From assembly GCA_030525455.1 (NCBI GenBank), contig JAUNER010000005.1, positions 27,063-91,062 on the forward strand: a stretch of 64,000 bases of DNA. Direction: 5' to 3'. Origin of the DNA: Akkermansia sp. Its GTDB lineage: Bacteria; Verrucomicrobiota; Verrucomicrobiia; Verrucomicrobiales; Akkermansiaceae. The notes beneath the pieces were generated by a model. The model was not told where the DNA came from, searched no databases, and worked only from the letters and a program-made list of their open reading frames with translations. Made by a program: the position numbers and the translations under genes. This document shows, piece after piece, positions 1 to 7,894 of the stretch (the stretch's first letter is position 1; every line of letters begins with the position of its first letter).

Positions 1-93
1 TACTGTTTTTTTCGAGTAAATATGAATAGTGAGAGCCTATTTTCTTCATTCGTCTTTTTTTAGTTTTTGTAGAATTTCATGTCGACAGTGATG

Positions 94-324
94 CTAACAA
101 TTTTTTTTGGATTTTTGTTCTGCTTCACGGATGGCTTTGGCAATTTCTTCATATTCTTCTTCGGTTAATTCTATATTGATTGTTTCACGGATGAAAATTT
201 CTAAAATGAAATCTCTGAAACGCATTTTGCGTTCCACGGCTCTTTTGTGGAGTTTTTTATGGAGTGTTCGAGGTATTCTTATCAACATCTTAAAAACGTG
301 AGGAGATTCTTGGTGAGGAGACAT
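94..324 (-). CDS. Small ribbon-helix-helix DNA-binding protein, copy A
   Basis: A 76-residue basic protein. A short beta-strand (LIRIPRTL, about 14-21) is followed by two helices rich in Lys/Arg and by the acidic-basic tail EEIAKAIREAEQKSKK. This is the layout of Arc/MetJ/CopG-type ribbon-helix-helix proteins, which dimerise and bind operators, often their own. I chose ATG at 324 rather than the upstream in-frame ATG at 372, because it gives exactly the length of copy B (1319-1549); 63 of 76 residues match by eye. No Shine-Dalgarno sequence precedes it; a promoter-like pair lies directly upstream. No toxin gene is visible beside it, so calling it an antitoxin would be speculation. Confidence 0.75.
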   Translation of the reverse strand: MSPHQESPHVFKMLIRIPRTLHKKLHKRAVERKMRFRDFILEIFIRETINIELTEEEYEEIAKAIREAEQKSKKNC

Positions 325-331
325 ATCTATG

Positions 332-360
332 CATATACAAGTCGACATCGCCTTTATCAA
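332..360 (-). promoter_or_regulatory. Predicted leaderless promoter of RHH copy A
   Basis: Read on the minus strand: TTGATA (355-360), a 17-nt spacer, then TATATG (332-337), with 7 nt to the ATG at 324. The -35 matches consensus at 5 of 6 positions, the -10 at 4 of 6. Copy B has the same arrangement although the core sequence differs, which supports function. Confidence 0.5.
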
Positions 361-372
361 TAAAAAAATCAT

Positions 373-389
373 AAAAGTTCATAACTTTT
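373..389. promoter_or_regulatory. Palindromic operator candidate, copy A
   Basis: AAAAGTTCATAACTTTT is a perfect inverted repeat with 7-bp arms and a 3-bp centre. It lies 12 bp upstream of the -35 element of the RHH gene and is kept exactly in copy B. Small RHH proteins commonly autoregulate through such sites; binding here is an inference. Confidence 0.45.
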
Positions 390-488
390 CATATTTGTCT
401 GGATATGGTAGAAGTCTTGCTAGAAGATATTTTCTAATTGACTGATTATAAGTTGTTCAATTTTTTTTCGTGTGCCACCTCTTTTCTT

Positions 489-530
489 AATAAGCGACTC
501 ATTTTGAATGGGTCGCTTATTTGTTTTTAA
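489..530 (+). terminator. Intrinsic terminator-like hairpin in repeat copy A
   Basis: AATAAGCGACTC pairs with GGGTCGCTTATT (12 bp, one G-T wobble) around a 9-nt loop and is followed by TTGTTTTT on the plus strand. No plus-strand gene precedes it inside the window, so what it terminates is unclear. Confidence 0.55.
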
Positions 531-600
531 TGAATTATGGGGGGGTGATATAAGTATGCTATAACTAAGGGGGGATAATACCAAAAATTGAGAGAAGAAA

Positions 601-864
601 GTTTGCGGTATGCGAACAGAAAGTTTTCTGTTGTGCGGTGATGGAGAGTTCGGTGACATGGTTTATTTATATCAGGTTGGAGACACCTTGCCGCAAAATA
701 AATACAATGTAATAAAAAATGTGAAATTGTTAGAACTTATGCTAAACTTATTTTCTAACTAAATTATGTTAAATTGTTCTAATATTCTATTGCGATTATT
801 TTGAGCGTTTTTTGGCAGGCTAACAAAATAGACTATATAACCTTGTGGAGGGGTAATTTTATAG
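601..864. other. AT-rich non-coding stretch between repeat copy A and the HTH gene
   Basis: Only very short open frames without ribosome binding sites are present. I see no RNA gene or convincing structure. This part does not match the sequence downstream of copy B, so the repeat ends near 600. Confidence 0.6.
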
Positions 865-1164
865 TTACTCATTGGCTTCTAAAATGATTTTTTGGATAAG
901 GTTAATGTCCCAAAGCACGCCTTGCCTTTGTTGGTGAGCGTGGCGTTTTGGCATTTTTTTCTGAATTTCCGGGTGTTTCTCGCGGAGCCTGTATAGGCAC
1001 GAGGTGGACAGACCTGTTAATTCACGCATTTTTCTCGCTGTCACCCAGTTTTGAGGCTGAGCCGGATGGGGTGCATTGGCGTTAGCTAGAGTGGCTAGGC
1101 CAATGCGTTCGAGAATAATGGAGGCTATTTTAGAAGCCAGAGTTTCTATTTCTGAGTCGGTCAT
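865..1164 (-). CDS. Small helix-turn-helix (excisionase-like) protein
   Basis: A 99-residue protein. Residues about 1-30 form a predicted amphipathic helix (ASKIASIILERIGL). A central segment, WVTARKMRELTGLSTSCLYR (about 40-59), resembles the winged HTH_17/MerR-type fold used by excisionases and plasmid or phage regulators. A basic loop and short C-terminal helix follow. It sits alone between the two repeat copies, which suggests remnant mobile or plastic DNA. The start is supported by a promoter-like pair 6 nt upstream of ATG. The exact function is unknown; excisionase is only a fold-level guess. Confidence 0.65.
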   Translation of the reverse strand: MTDSEIETLASKIASIILERIGLATLANANAPHPAQPQNWVTARKMRELTGLSTSCLYRLREKHPEIQKKMPKRHAHQQRQGVLWDINLIQKIILEANE

Positions 1165-1170
1165 GATGGT

Positions 1171-1198
1171 ATATTATTTTACAAGTAGTTTCATCCAA
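1171..1198 (-). promoter_or_regulatory. Predicted leaderless promoter of the HTH gene
   Basis: Minus strand: TTGGAT (1193-1198), 16-nt spacer, TAATAT (1171-1176), then 6 nt to ATG at 1164, so the predicted transcript starts at or next to the start codon. The -35 is weak (TTG only) and the -10 matches 4 of 6. Confidence 0.4.
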
Positions 1199-1318
1199 GC
1201 GAGAAAATTTTTTTAATTATTTTCTACTGTTTTTTTCGAGTAAATATGAATAGTGAGAGCCTATTTTCTTCATTCGTCTGTTTTTTAGATTTTGTAGAAT
1301 TTCATGTCGACAGTGATG

Positions 1319-1549
1319 CTAACGATTTTTTTGGGATTTTTGTTCTGCTTCACGGATGGCTTTGGCAATTTCTTCATCTTCTTCTGCATTGAGTTCGATG
1401 TTTATTGTTTCTCGGATGAATATTTCCAGTAAAAAGTCTCGGAACCGCATATTGCGTTCCTTTGCTCGCTTAATTAGTTTTGCGTGCAAAGTGCGCGGGA
1501 TGCGTATTGACATTTTAAAAACATGGGGAGATTCCTGGTTCGGAGCCAT
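1319..1549 (-). CDS. Small ribbon-helix-helix DNA-binding protein, copy B
   Basis: 76 residues, a paralogue of the protein at 94-324. It has the same strand-helix-helix layout: SIRIPRTL, then KLIKRAKERNMRFRDFLLEI, then a charged tail. Differences from copy A cluster in surface positions of helix 1 and the tail, while IRIPRTLH, MRFRDF and IFIRETINIEL are kept. An in-frame TAG lies four codons upstream, so ATG 1549 is the first possible start. An AAAGGAGG sequence sits 21 nt upstream, too far to act as a normal Shine-Dalgarno; it falls in the spacer of the predicted promoter instead. Confidence 0.75.
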   Translation of the reverse strand: MAPNQESPHVFKMSIRIPRTLHAKLIKRAKERNMRFRDFLLEIFIRETINIELNAEEDEEIAKAIREAEQKSQKNR

Positions 1550-1555
1550 GAAACC

Positions 1556-1584
1556 ATACTACAAGGTGGTTCCTCCTTTATCAA
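1556..1584 (-). promoter_or_regulatory. Predicted leaderless promoter of RHH copy B
   Basis: Minus strand: TTGATA (1579-1584), 17-nt spacer, TAGTAT (1556-1561), then 6 nt to the ATG at 1549. The -35 and spacing are the same as in copy A, although the spacer sequences differ. Confidence 0.5.
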
Positions 1585-1588
1585 CAAC

Positions 1589-1615
1589 AAAAGTTCATAA
1601 AAGTTCATAACTTTT
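1589..1615. promoter_or_regulatory. Palindromic operator candidate, copy B, with an extra half-site
   Basis: The palindrome AAAAGTTCATAACTTTT (1599-1615) is the same as in copy A. A direct repeat of its left half, AAAAGTTCAT, lies at 1589-1598 and is only partly kept in copy A. Phased half-sites 10 bp apart fit cooperative binding of RHH dimers on one DNA face. Confidence 0.45.
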
Positions 1616-1701
1616 CACATTTATCTGGATTTGCTAGAAGATATTTTCTAATTGACTGATTATAAGTTGTTCATTTTTTTTCGTGTGCCACCTCTTTTCT
1701 T

Positions 1702-1740
1702 AATAAGCGACTCATTTTGAATGGGTCGTTTATTTGTTTT
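1702..1740 (+). terminator. Intrinsic terminator-like hairpin in repeat copy B
   Basis: The same hairpin as at 489-530. One C-to-T change turns a G-C pair into a G-T wobble, so pairing is kept. A T-rich run follows. Confidence 0.5.
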
Positions 1741-1810
1741 AATGAATTATGGGGGATGATATAAGTATGCTATAACTAAGGGGGGATAATACCAAAAATT
1801 GAGAGAAGAG

Positions 1811-2012
1811 AGATGGCAATAAGAATAAACGACGAGAAAAAGAGGTATTTGGGGAGATATATGGTTATAGCATTATGATTTGGATGGGAAAATGGGGCAA
1901 ACGTCTATTCTGCTGTCTAATTTACAAAGCAATAAGCTTGCCAAAAGGGGGGGAAGTATGGTACAAGGTCACGCATTAGAGAAATTGACTCACCTCTAAT
2001 AAGATGTGAACG
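1811..2012. other. Upstream region of the amino-acid transporter genes
   Basis: A non-coding leader rich in G-runs. TTGACT (1984-1989) and TAAGAT (2000-2005) occur, but their spacing is not that of a standard promoter. No ribosome-binding site of normal strength precedes ATG 2013. Confidence 0.4.
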
Positions 2013-3596
2013 ATGAAGAAGTACTCTCTCCTCATAGCAGTCATACTGGCTATACCGATGCTTGTCTGGGGGTCTGCCAACGCTACCGTAAATGCGGGTA
2101 GTGGACAGAAGTCTGGTGCCACAGAAGAAGTGGTAAGTTCTCCTATATCGGCGGAGGAAAATGCGGAGGCGAGTACGTCTGGTTTAGAGGTTGGGACGAT
2201 AGCGGTAAAAGATTTTGTGGGTAAGAAATTGGGGGTACCCCAGGGGACAGTTCAGGACATTTACCTGATGGAAACATATCCGCAACTAGAGTTGCAACGT
2301 CATAATTTTGAGGCTGATATGATGTTGGCACTGGAGAAAGGGATATGTGATGCCGTCATCATGGATGATGTGATATGCTATGCTTTAGCTCGCAAAAAGC
2401 CGCATATTTTGCTTTTTGAAGACCCGAGTTTGCCCAAAAACTTTATGGGTATGGCCTTTCATCAAGGGGAAAAAGGGAAGGCACTATGTAAGCAATTTAA
2501 TGAGTTTCTATCTGAACTTCGTCAGAGTGGTGAGTTGGAAGAGATTTGCAATAAGTGGATAAAAGACACAGAATCGGCGACAATGCCGAAGTTTAATATC
2601 CCTACAACAGGTGAGCCCATAGTAGTGGGAATGGAGCCATGTACGGAACCCATTGTGTTTATGAGGGGGGAAGACATCGTGGGGATGGATGCTGAGCTTA
2701 TTTACCGATTTGCTGAAAAGGTACAGAGACCTGTTATTATAAAGAACATAGATTATTATGGGATTTTGACAGCACTTGGGGCAGGGCAGATAGATATAGC
2801 GGCATCAGGATTTTTGATTACAGACGAACGTGAGGAGAGTGTTATTTTTTCTGATCCGTACTATACGAGTTGTTCTATTATTGCCACCAGAAAGGAGGAG
2901 ACTGCTGCTGAGAAATGCAAAGAATTAGGCATAGTAGAAGGAATAGTTGATAGTTTCCGTAGAAATATCATAGACGAAGAAAGATATTTATTGATTTGGG
3001 ATGGGTTAAAGGCCACCTTTGCTATTGCGTTTTTCTCTATACTTTTTGGGACAATAGTAGGTATGGCGGTATGTTATTTGCGGATGAGTCATAGTAAGTT
3101 TTGGCAATGTGTGGCAAAGGGGTATATCAATATCATGAGAGGTACGCCTATCCTTATTCTGCTGATGCTTATGTATTATGTGGCATTTGCCGGAACACAG
3201 ATAGAGGCGTTGTATGTGGCGATTATTACATTTAGTTTGAACTTTGGGGCTTATGTGAGCGAAATGTTCCGCAGTTCTATTATGAGTATAGACCGCGGGC
3301 AGAGTGAAGCCGGGATAGCTATGGGCTTTAGTCCGTTTTATTCATTCTACTATATTGTGTTGCCGCAGGCCGTGAAGCGAGTGCTTCCTGTTTACAAAGG
3401 GGAGGTTATTTCACTTATTAAAAACACATCTGTGGTGGGGTATATAGCTATTGCAGACCTGACGAAAATGACGGATATTATACGAGCCCGAACATTTGAC
3501 CCGTTTTTCCCGCTTTTGATGGTGGCAATTTTGTACTTTTTGATAGCATGGTTATTTACCGTCGTATTGGATCGTGTGAGTAGTAAAGTGAAATAA
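2013..3596 (+). CDS. Fused substrate-binding protein/permease of a polar amino-acid ABC transporter
   Basis: 527 residues. An N-terminal signal/membrane segment (1-25) and a Ser/Gly/Glu linker come first. A segment of about 60-190 resembles the second half of a family-3 solute-binding protein (VGKKLGVPQGTVQD ... LEEICNKWI). A segment of about 205-300 resembles the first half (EPIVVGMEP ... GAGQIDIAASGFLITDERE ... FSDPYY). The order is thus swapped relative to a free binding protein. Residues about 318-527 are a HisM/GlnP-type permease with about five membrane segments and the ATPase-contacting EAA loop (SEAGIAMGF...LPQAVKRVLP). It probably imports a polar amino acid with the ATPase encoded 20 nt downstream; the substrate is unknown. 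Confidence 0.85.
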   Translation: MKKYSLLIAVILAIPMLVWGSANATVNAGSGQKSGATEEVVSSPISAEENAEASTSGLEVGTIAVKDFVGKKLGVPQGTVQDIYLMETYPQLELQRHNFEADMMLALEKGICDAVIMDDVICYALARKKPHILLFEDPSLPKNFMGMAFHQGEKGKALCKQFNEFLSELRQSGELEEICNKWIKDTESATMPKFNIPTTGEPIVVGMEPCTEPIVFMRGEDIVGMDAELIYRFAEKVQRPVIIKNIDYYGILTALGAGQIDIAASGFLITDEREESVIFSDPYYTSCSIIATRKEETAAEKCKELGIVEGIVDSFRRNIIDEERYLLIWDGLKATFAIAFFSILFGTIVGMAVCYLRMSHSKFWQCVAKGYINIMRGTPILILLMLMYYVAFAGTQIEALYVAIITFSLNFGAYVSEMFRSSIMSIDRGQSEAGIAMGFSPFYSFYYIVLPQAVKRVLPVYKGEVISLIKNTSVVGYIAIADLTKMTDIIRARTFDPFFPLLMVAILYFLIAWLFTVVLDRVSSKVK

Positions 3597-3616
3597 ATTT
3601 TAACCGTTAACGTAAA

Positions 3617-4729
3617 ATGATTCAGATTCGCAATTTAAAGAAATCCTTTGGAAACTTAACGGTTTTGCATGATGTTAATATCGACATTAAGCAGGGAGAA
3701 GTGATTTCAATCATTGGTCCATCCGGTACGGGGAAAAGTACATTTTTACGATGCTTAAACCTATTGGAGCAACCTACAGGAGGGAGTATTATCGTGGATG
3801 GTGAAGAGCTACTTTCTGATAAAAAAGTAGATGCTCCCAAATTACGGCGAAAAATGGGTATGGTGTTCCAGTCGTTTAATCTATTTGACCATTTGAGTGT
3901 GCTGGAAAACCTTTGTATAGGTCCCATTAAGTTGCTTGGCAAAAGTAAAATTGAAGCAACCCAGTATGGTTTGAAGTTGTTAAAACTCGTTGGGATGAAA
4001 GAAAAGGCACGGTCGATGCCTTCAGAATTATCCGGTGGACAGAAACAACGTGCGGCTATAGCTCGGTGTCTATCAATGAATCCGGAAATTATTCTTTTTG
4101 ACGAGCCTACTTCTGCACTAGACCCGACGATGGTTAGTGAAGTTCTTTCTGTTATTAGGTCATTAGCAAAGCAAGGCATGACAATGGTTATCGTAACACA
4201 TGAAATGTCTTTTGCGAGGAACGTGAGCACTCGAGTGCTGTATATGGATCAGGGTGTGATTTACGAACAGGGGACACCTGAAGAAATTTTTGAAAATCCC
4301 CAGCGTGAAAGAACTCGTGTATTTGTGAACCGCATCAGAGATTTTCACTATGTGGTACATAGTGAGGATTTTGATATTTATGCACTTGAGGCAGAGTTCC
4401 AACAGTTTTGTAATAAATACTTCCTATCTGAAGAAACGGTGGAACACGCCATGGTGCTGGCCGAGGAAATTTTACAACACATTCCCTTAGGGCAAGGAGA
4501 CGTGCATCTGTATTACAGATATTCAGAAAAGAACTGTACTCTGGATATGGAAATTCACTTACCGACATCTGTTGAGCCATTTTTGGAAAAAATGCCGGCA
4601 GAAGTGAAAGCTAGGATTTATTCCTACTGCACAAGTGTGAAAGAATTTGAGGATGTAGATATAAATGGCGATGGTATGAGAGTGAACCGAATCTGTTTGG
4701 AGTTAAATAATGCACTGTCTCAGAAATGA
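3617..4729 (+). CDS. Amino-acid ABC transporter ATPase with a C-terminal extension
   Basis: Residues 1-243 form a GlnQ/HisP-type ATPase: Walker [10 protein letters not shown] (about 34-42), Q-loop, signature LSGGQKQR, Walker [14 protein letters not shown] and the switch VTHE. It energises the fused binding protein/permease encoded just upstream (20-nt gap, same operon). Residues 244-370 are an added domain of about 127 residues not found in plain GlnQ. Its [12 protein letters not shown] helix followed by beta-strands with [15 protein letters not shown] looks loosely like a GHKL/RsbW-type fold, but key motifs are missing and I do not assign it. It may be regulatory. Confidence 0.88.
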   Translation: MIQIRNLKKSFGNLTVLHDVNIDIKQGEVISIIGPSGTGKSTFLRCLNLLEQPTGGSIIVDGEELLSDKKVDAPKLRRKMGMVFQSFNLFDHLSVLENLCIGPIKLLGKSKIEATQYGLKLLKLVGMKEKARSMPSELSGGQKQRAAIARCLSMNPEIILFDEPTSALDPTMVSEVLSVIRSLAKQGMTMVIVTHEMSFARNVSTRVLYMDQGVIYEQGTPEEIFENPQRERTRVFVNRIRDFHYVVHSEDFDIYALEAEFQQFCNKYFLSEETVEHAMVLAEEILQHIPLGQGDVHLYYRYSEKNCTLDMEIHLPTSVEPFLEKMPAEVKARIYSYCTSVKEFEDVDINGDGMRVNRICLELNNALSQK

Positions 4730-4776
4730 GATAAAAAATACTTTTCAAATAGGTACTCTCATTAGAAACTAAAGAC

Positions 4777-5691
4777 ATGGCTTGGGACAGTTCTGCATAT
4801 ATTCCATCGCCTAGGCGAATGGCTGTGATAGCAGGAACAACTTTTACGCAGTTAGTGCGGATGAAAGTGTTTTTGTTTTTGGGAATAGTTGCTCTGGGCT
4901 TGTTGGCATTAAGTTCATTTCGGCTTACGGAAGTATTGGGACCGGAAACTGGGGGGATTAATGAATTGATTCTCTTAAAAAGTTCTGCGTACGGAGCTAT
5001 ACGTATTTTCGGTCTGTTTTTTTGTGTAGCGGCTACGGCATTGATTATTCCTAAAGATGCAGAAGACAGGATACTTTATACAATTCTTTGTAAACCGGTT
5101 CCACGAATAGACTACCTGATGGGGAAGGTCTTAGGGGTGTTGGCTCTTACCATTATAGCTGTGTTTGTTATGGATGTCGTGATGAATGTGGTGCTATGGT
5201 TTAGAACGGAAACCGTTATCAATGAGCAGATACTTTTACTGAAAAACCGTTATAGCCTAGAAGAAATGCAACCTTATTTAGACAGGATAAGGGAACAAGG
5301 GGTGACGTGGAATTTACAAAAAGGTGTGCTTGTGATGTTGTGTGAGTTTTCCGTCTTATCCTCGCTTACCTTGCTTTTTTCCTGTATAACAACCGGAACC
5401 ATTATTAGTTCATTATTCACTTTGTGCGTTTACATTGCCGGACTATTTCAGGCACAGGCAATAGCCATGTGGACAAGTTCCGGTGCCGGGAGTTCGTATA
5501 TGGGGGGGATAGCAATTAAATTATTCACGCTAATTTTTCCGAATTTCTCACTTTTCGGCATAACGGATTCTGCCTTGAATGGGAAAGATATACCACTCAA
5601 TATACTGGGGGGGATTTTGCTTATAAGCTTGGCATATTTTGTCTTTCATTTAACCCTAGCAGCTTGGCTGTTCCGGAAGCGAGAATTTTAG
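4777..5691 (+). CDS. ABC-2-type permease-like membrane protein
   Basis: 304 residues with about six hydrophobic segments. There is a long extracytoplasmic-type loop between segments 1 and 2, and the sequence ALIIPKDAEDRILYTILCKPVPRIDYLMGKVLGV, the cytoplasmic amphipathic region usual in ABC-2/NosY-like permeases that act with a separate ATPase. No dedicated ATPase is adjacent: the upstream ATPase is of the amino-acid importer type, and proC follows after 7 nt. The partner may be elsewhere. The 47-nt gap from the preceding gene allows read-through from the transporter operon. Confidence 0.75.
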   Translation: MAWDSSAYIPSPRRMAVIAGTTFTQLVRMKVFLFLGIVALGLLALSSFRLTEVLGPETGGINELILLKSSAYGAIRIFGLFFCVAATALIIPKDAEDRILYTILCKPVPRIDYLMGKVLGVLALTIIAVFVMDVVMNVVLWFRTETVINEQILLLKNRYSLEEMQPYLDRIREQGVTWNLQKGVLVMLCEFSVLSSLTLLFSCITTGTIISSLFTLCVYIAGLFQAQAIAMWTSSGAGSSYMGGIAIKLFTLIFPNFSLFGITDSALNGKDIPLNILGGILLISLAYFVFHLTLAAWLFRKREF

Positions 5692-5698
5692 TGGGTTT

Positions 5699-6517
5699 AT
5701 GAAGTTAGGTGTCATAGGATTAGGTAATATGGGAGCCGCGTTAGTTCGTGGCTTTTTGACAAAGCGTAAAGACTTGGCATCAAGCGTCTATCTACATGAT
5801 AGGAACCCAGAGAAAATGTCGGTGATTTCAGCGGATTTCCCAGATGTGAACCTATGTTGGTCAGTGCAGGAAGTTTGGAACCAGGTAGATGTACTTGTGC
5901 TTGCTGTAAAACCACAAGGAGTTTGTTCGCTTTTACGAAGCTTGCCTGATAATCAAATTTCTAGGGATTATCCAACTATTGTTTCAGTTGCCGCATCTGT
6001 AAGCATAGAGACCATGGCAGAGTGTTTAGCTAGTGCTACAGGTATTTTACGAGCTATGCCCAATACCCCATGTAAATGCCAAAGGGGTATTATTGCTTAT
6101 GATAAAAATAATAATGTCCCTATGAAGCATGAAGAATTCGTAAAAGAATTTTTCTTAAGTTGTGCTCAAGTTTTTCATGTGCCGGAGGAAAAATTAGATA
6201 TTATTACGGCAATTTCCGGGTCGGGTCCTGCTTATATGTATTTGATGATAGAGGCCATGACGGGATGTGGGGAAAAACACGGACTTTCATCTGAACTAGC
6301 CTTAACTTTAGCAACGGAAACAATGCTAGGAGCGGCACAGATGGTAAAATCAAGTGATGATTCTCCGGCTCAGTTGAGGAAAGAAGTCACCTCACCTCAT
6401 GGAACGACCCAAGCCGGTTTAAAAGCTTTAGAAAATGCCGGTTTTAGCGAGTCGATACATTCAGCAGTAGACGCCGCATATCAACGAGCCCTTGAACTAA
6501 AAAGAGAAAATCGTTAG
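5699..6517 (+). CDS. proC: Pyrroline-5-carboxylate reductase
   Basis: 272 residues, the family's normal length. It catalyses the NAD(P)H-dependent last step of proline synthesis. Visible features are the N-terminal dinucleotide fold GVIGLGNMG, AVKPQ, RAMPNTP, and the C-terminal signature region AISGSGPAYMY ... VTSPHGTTQAGL. The start ATG lies 7 nt after the upstream stop. The stop overlaps the stop of the convergent gene by three bases plus one (TTAG), so there is no room for a terminator between the two operons. Confidence 0.95.
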   Translation: MKLGVIGLGNMGAALVRGFLTKRKDLASSVYLHDRNPEKMSVISADFPDVNLCWSVQEVWNQVDVLVLAVKPQGVCSLLRSLPDNQISRDYPTIVSVAASVSIETMAECLASATGILRAMPNTPCKCQRGIIAYDKNNNVPMKHEEFVKEFFLSCAQVFHVPEEKLDIITAISGSGPAYMYLMIEAMTGCGEKHGLSSELALTLATETMLGAAQMVKSSDDSPAQLRKEVTSPHGTTQAGLKALENAGFSESIHSAVDAAYQRALELKRENR

Positions 6518-7878
6518 TCTCTCAATTTTTTTAGTTCAGCATCGTTTAGGTTGAAAATAATTTTTTTAACTAGCTTTAGCGGGATAAATACTTCTTTCTT
6601 CGAACAGGGAAGTTGTGCTTTTATTTTATCTTCATTTATGTCAAGCAACCTAATAGAAATTTTGCTCATGTCAGCAAGTTCTAGTCTGATGTCAGCATTC
6701 GGTGATTGATTGGCAATATCTGATGAATGATAGTTCTGCTGTAATTCTTTCACACGATGAGAGGGTACGCGTACATCATAATGCTTAGATTTAACTCTCA
6801 CATATCCTTCTTTCTCAAGAGATAGAGTTCCTCTAAGTACATCGCCATTGACGAGGAGAACTTTGTCTTGTCCCGAGTCAGTATCGACAGGAGCCAAGGT
6901 GTCGTTTTCCATAGAGTCTTTTGGTAGGTTACCATTCCATTCTGTTATATTTAAATTGGACAATTTCATGTCCTGAATATCTCTACCTCGTAGATAAAAA
7001 ATATTACCCGGCATGAATGAGGTTTTGGAGCCATTATCAGAATTGTTTAAATCATGAGTCCAAACGCCAATTCTTTTACCATTGATAGCAAGGGCAAATA
7101 CCCCATTATCTTTATCTGCGTAAAAATCAATTTTTGATTGGGTAAGATTATTATCGGAGTACCAGTTTTGTTTTACTTCCGGACGAAAGCGACCAATGTT
7201 CTCATATCTTCCATTTTTAGTAGAAGTTACTTGCAGTGAGGTGGATGAGAGAGAAAGTACTAAGCGATGCGGTGACTTGCTTTCATTTTTCCATAAGTGA
7301 ATTTCTAAGCTGTAGGATAGGGTATGTTGTAAAGTAAACTGTAAATGAATTCGAGAGGGAAGCTCTAGAGGTCTTTTTATAGCACAGGTACTTTTGCTGG
7401 GGAAAACAAATTTACCAAGCTTAGCCTGAGGAAGCATGAAATTATTCTCTTGCTTCCAGCCGGACAATGATTCCGTCATGTCCATATAGCAAGAAGTTGG
7501 AGCTTCAAAACCAACGTAGGAAACAAATGGTCGTTCAATGACAAGTTCCTTTTCCCAAGGAGTTTGCAATATTGCCTTTTCAGTACTAAGGTCCAGAAGC
7601 GTACCGTGGATATTATCGCCATTTTTTAGCTCAATAATGGAATACTTCTCCGGTATGTTTAATTTTGTACTATCAAAAATAATTTGATCTACAGCTTTAA
7701 GTGGTATTTCACCATGACCATTTAGATAATCTGATTGAATTTGTAAGTACTTATCGTTTAATGCAGTTGGATAAGCCGGTAATTTTTCCCCGGAAGTAAG
7801 GTGAAGTGCACCATTATCCTGAGCAGATACAGGCAGAATGAAGCAAGTGGCAAAGCCGATAGAAATAAGTTTTTTCAT
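6514..7878 (-). CDS. Exported protein with repeated NGD-type beta modules
   Basis: 454 residues from the chosen ATG at 7878, which starts a clear signal peptide (MKKLISIGFATCFILPVSAQ); the longer frame from 7944 adds a non-signal tail and overlaps the neighbour. Modules of the form LKNGDNIHGTLLDL...ILQTPW (about 80-120) and LVNGDVLRGTLSLEKEGYVRV (late third) recur. Between them is a beta-rich, lectin-like (LamG/DUF1080-like) stretch. I do not recognise a catalytic motif. It is the last gene of the 13631-to-6514 operon, 16 nt after a protein of the same architecture. A role in polymer binding at the cell surface is a guess. Confidence 0.7.
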   Translation of the reverse strand: MKKLISIGFATCFILPVSAQDNGALHLTSGEKLPAYPTALNDKYLQIQSDYLNGHGEIPLKAVDQIIFDSTKLNIPEKYSIIELKNGDNIHGTLLDLSTEKAILQTPWEKELVIERPFVSYVGFEAPTSCYMDMTESLSGWKQENNFMLPQAKLGKFVFPSKSTCAIKRPLELPSRIHLQFTLQHTLSYSLEIHLWKNESKSPHRLVLSLSSTSLQVTSTKNGRYENIGRFRPEVKQNWYSDNNLTQSKIDFYADKDNGVFALAINGKRIGVWTHDLNNSDNGSKTSFMPGNIFYLRGRDIQDMKLSNLNITEWNGNLPKDSMENDTLAPVDTDSGQDKVLLVNGDVLRGTLSLEKEGYVRVKSKHYDVRVPSHRVKELQQNYHSSDIANQSPNADIRLELADMSKISIRLLDINEDKIKAQLPCSKKEVFIPLKLVKKIIFNLNDAELKKLRD

Positions 7879-7894
7879 GAGATGATGGGAAATT

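Larger units (their letters stand above)
1..600. repeat. Direct repeat unit, copy A (cut by the window start)
   Basis: This stretch matches 1225-1810 in the same orientation. The first 55 nt are identical, as is most of the segment from about 390 to 600, apart from short indels and point changes. The middle, about 165-360, is clearly diverged; it covers most of the small RHH gene and its promoter. The unit therefore runs conserved flank, variable core, conserved flank. The left edge is the window edge, so the true unit may be longer. No transposase or terminal inverted repeat is visible. Confidence 0.9.
1225..1810. repeat. Direct repeat unit, copy B
   Basis: This is the second copy of the sequence at 1-600. 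The outer flanks (about 1225-1385 and 1599-1810) are nearly identical to copy A. The core, about 1388-1588, carries many substitutions, largely synonymous within the RHH gene. Copy B has a 12-nt deletion near 1625 relative to copy A. The sequence match stops abruptly after about 1810. Confidence 0.9.

Noticed and set aside
420..659. 79-codon minus-strand frame in repeat copy A
   Set aside because: It runs through a terminator hairpin and is not kept in copy B; the product has no plausible domain.
94..1549. Toxin-antitoxin module
   Set aside because: RHH proteins are common antitoxins, but no toxin-sized partner lies beside either copy; the HTH gene between them is not a known toxin.
1..2000. 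Prophage or insertion sequence at the left end
   Set aside because: No integrase, transposase, terminal inverted repeat or target duplication is visible, only two RHH genes, one HTH gene and a direct repeat.
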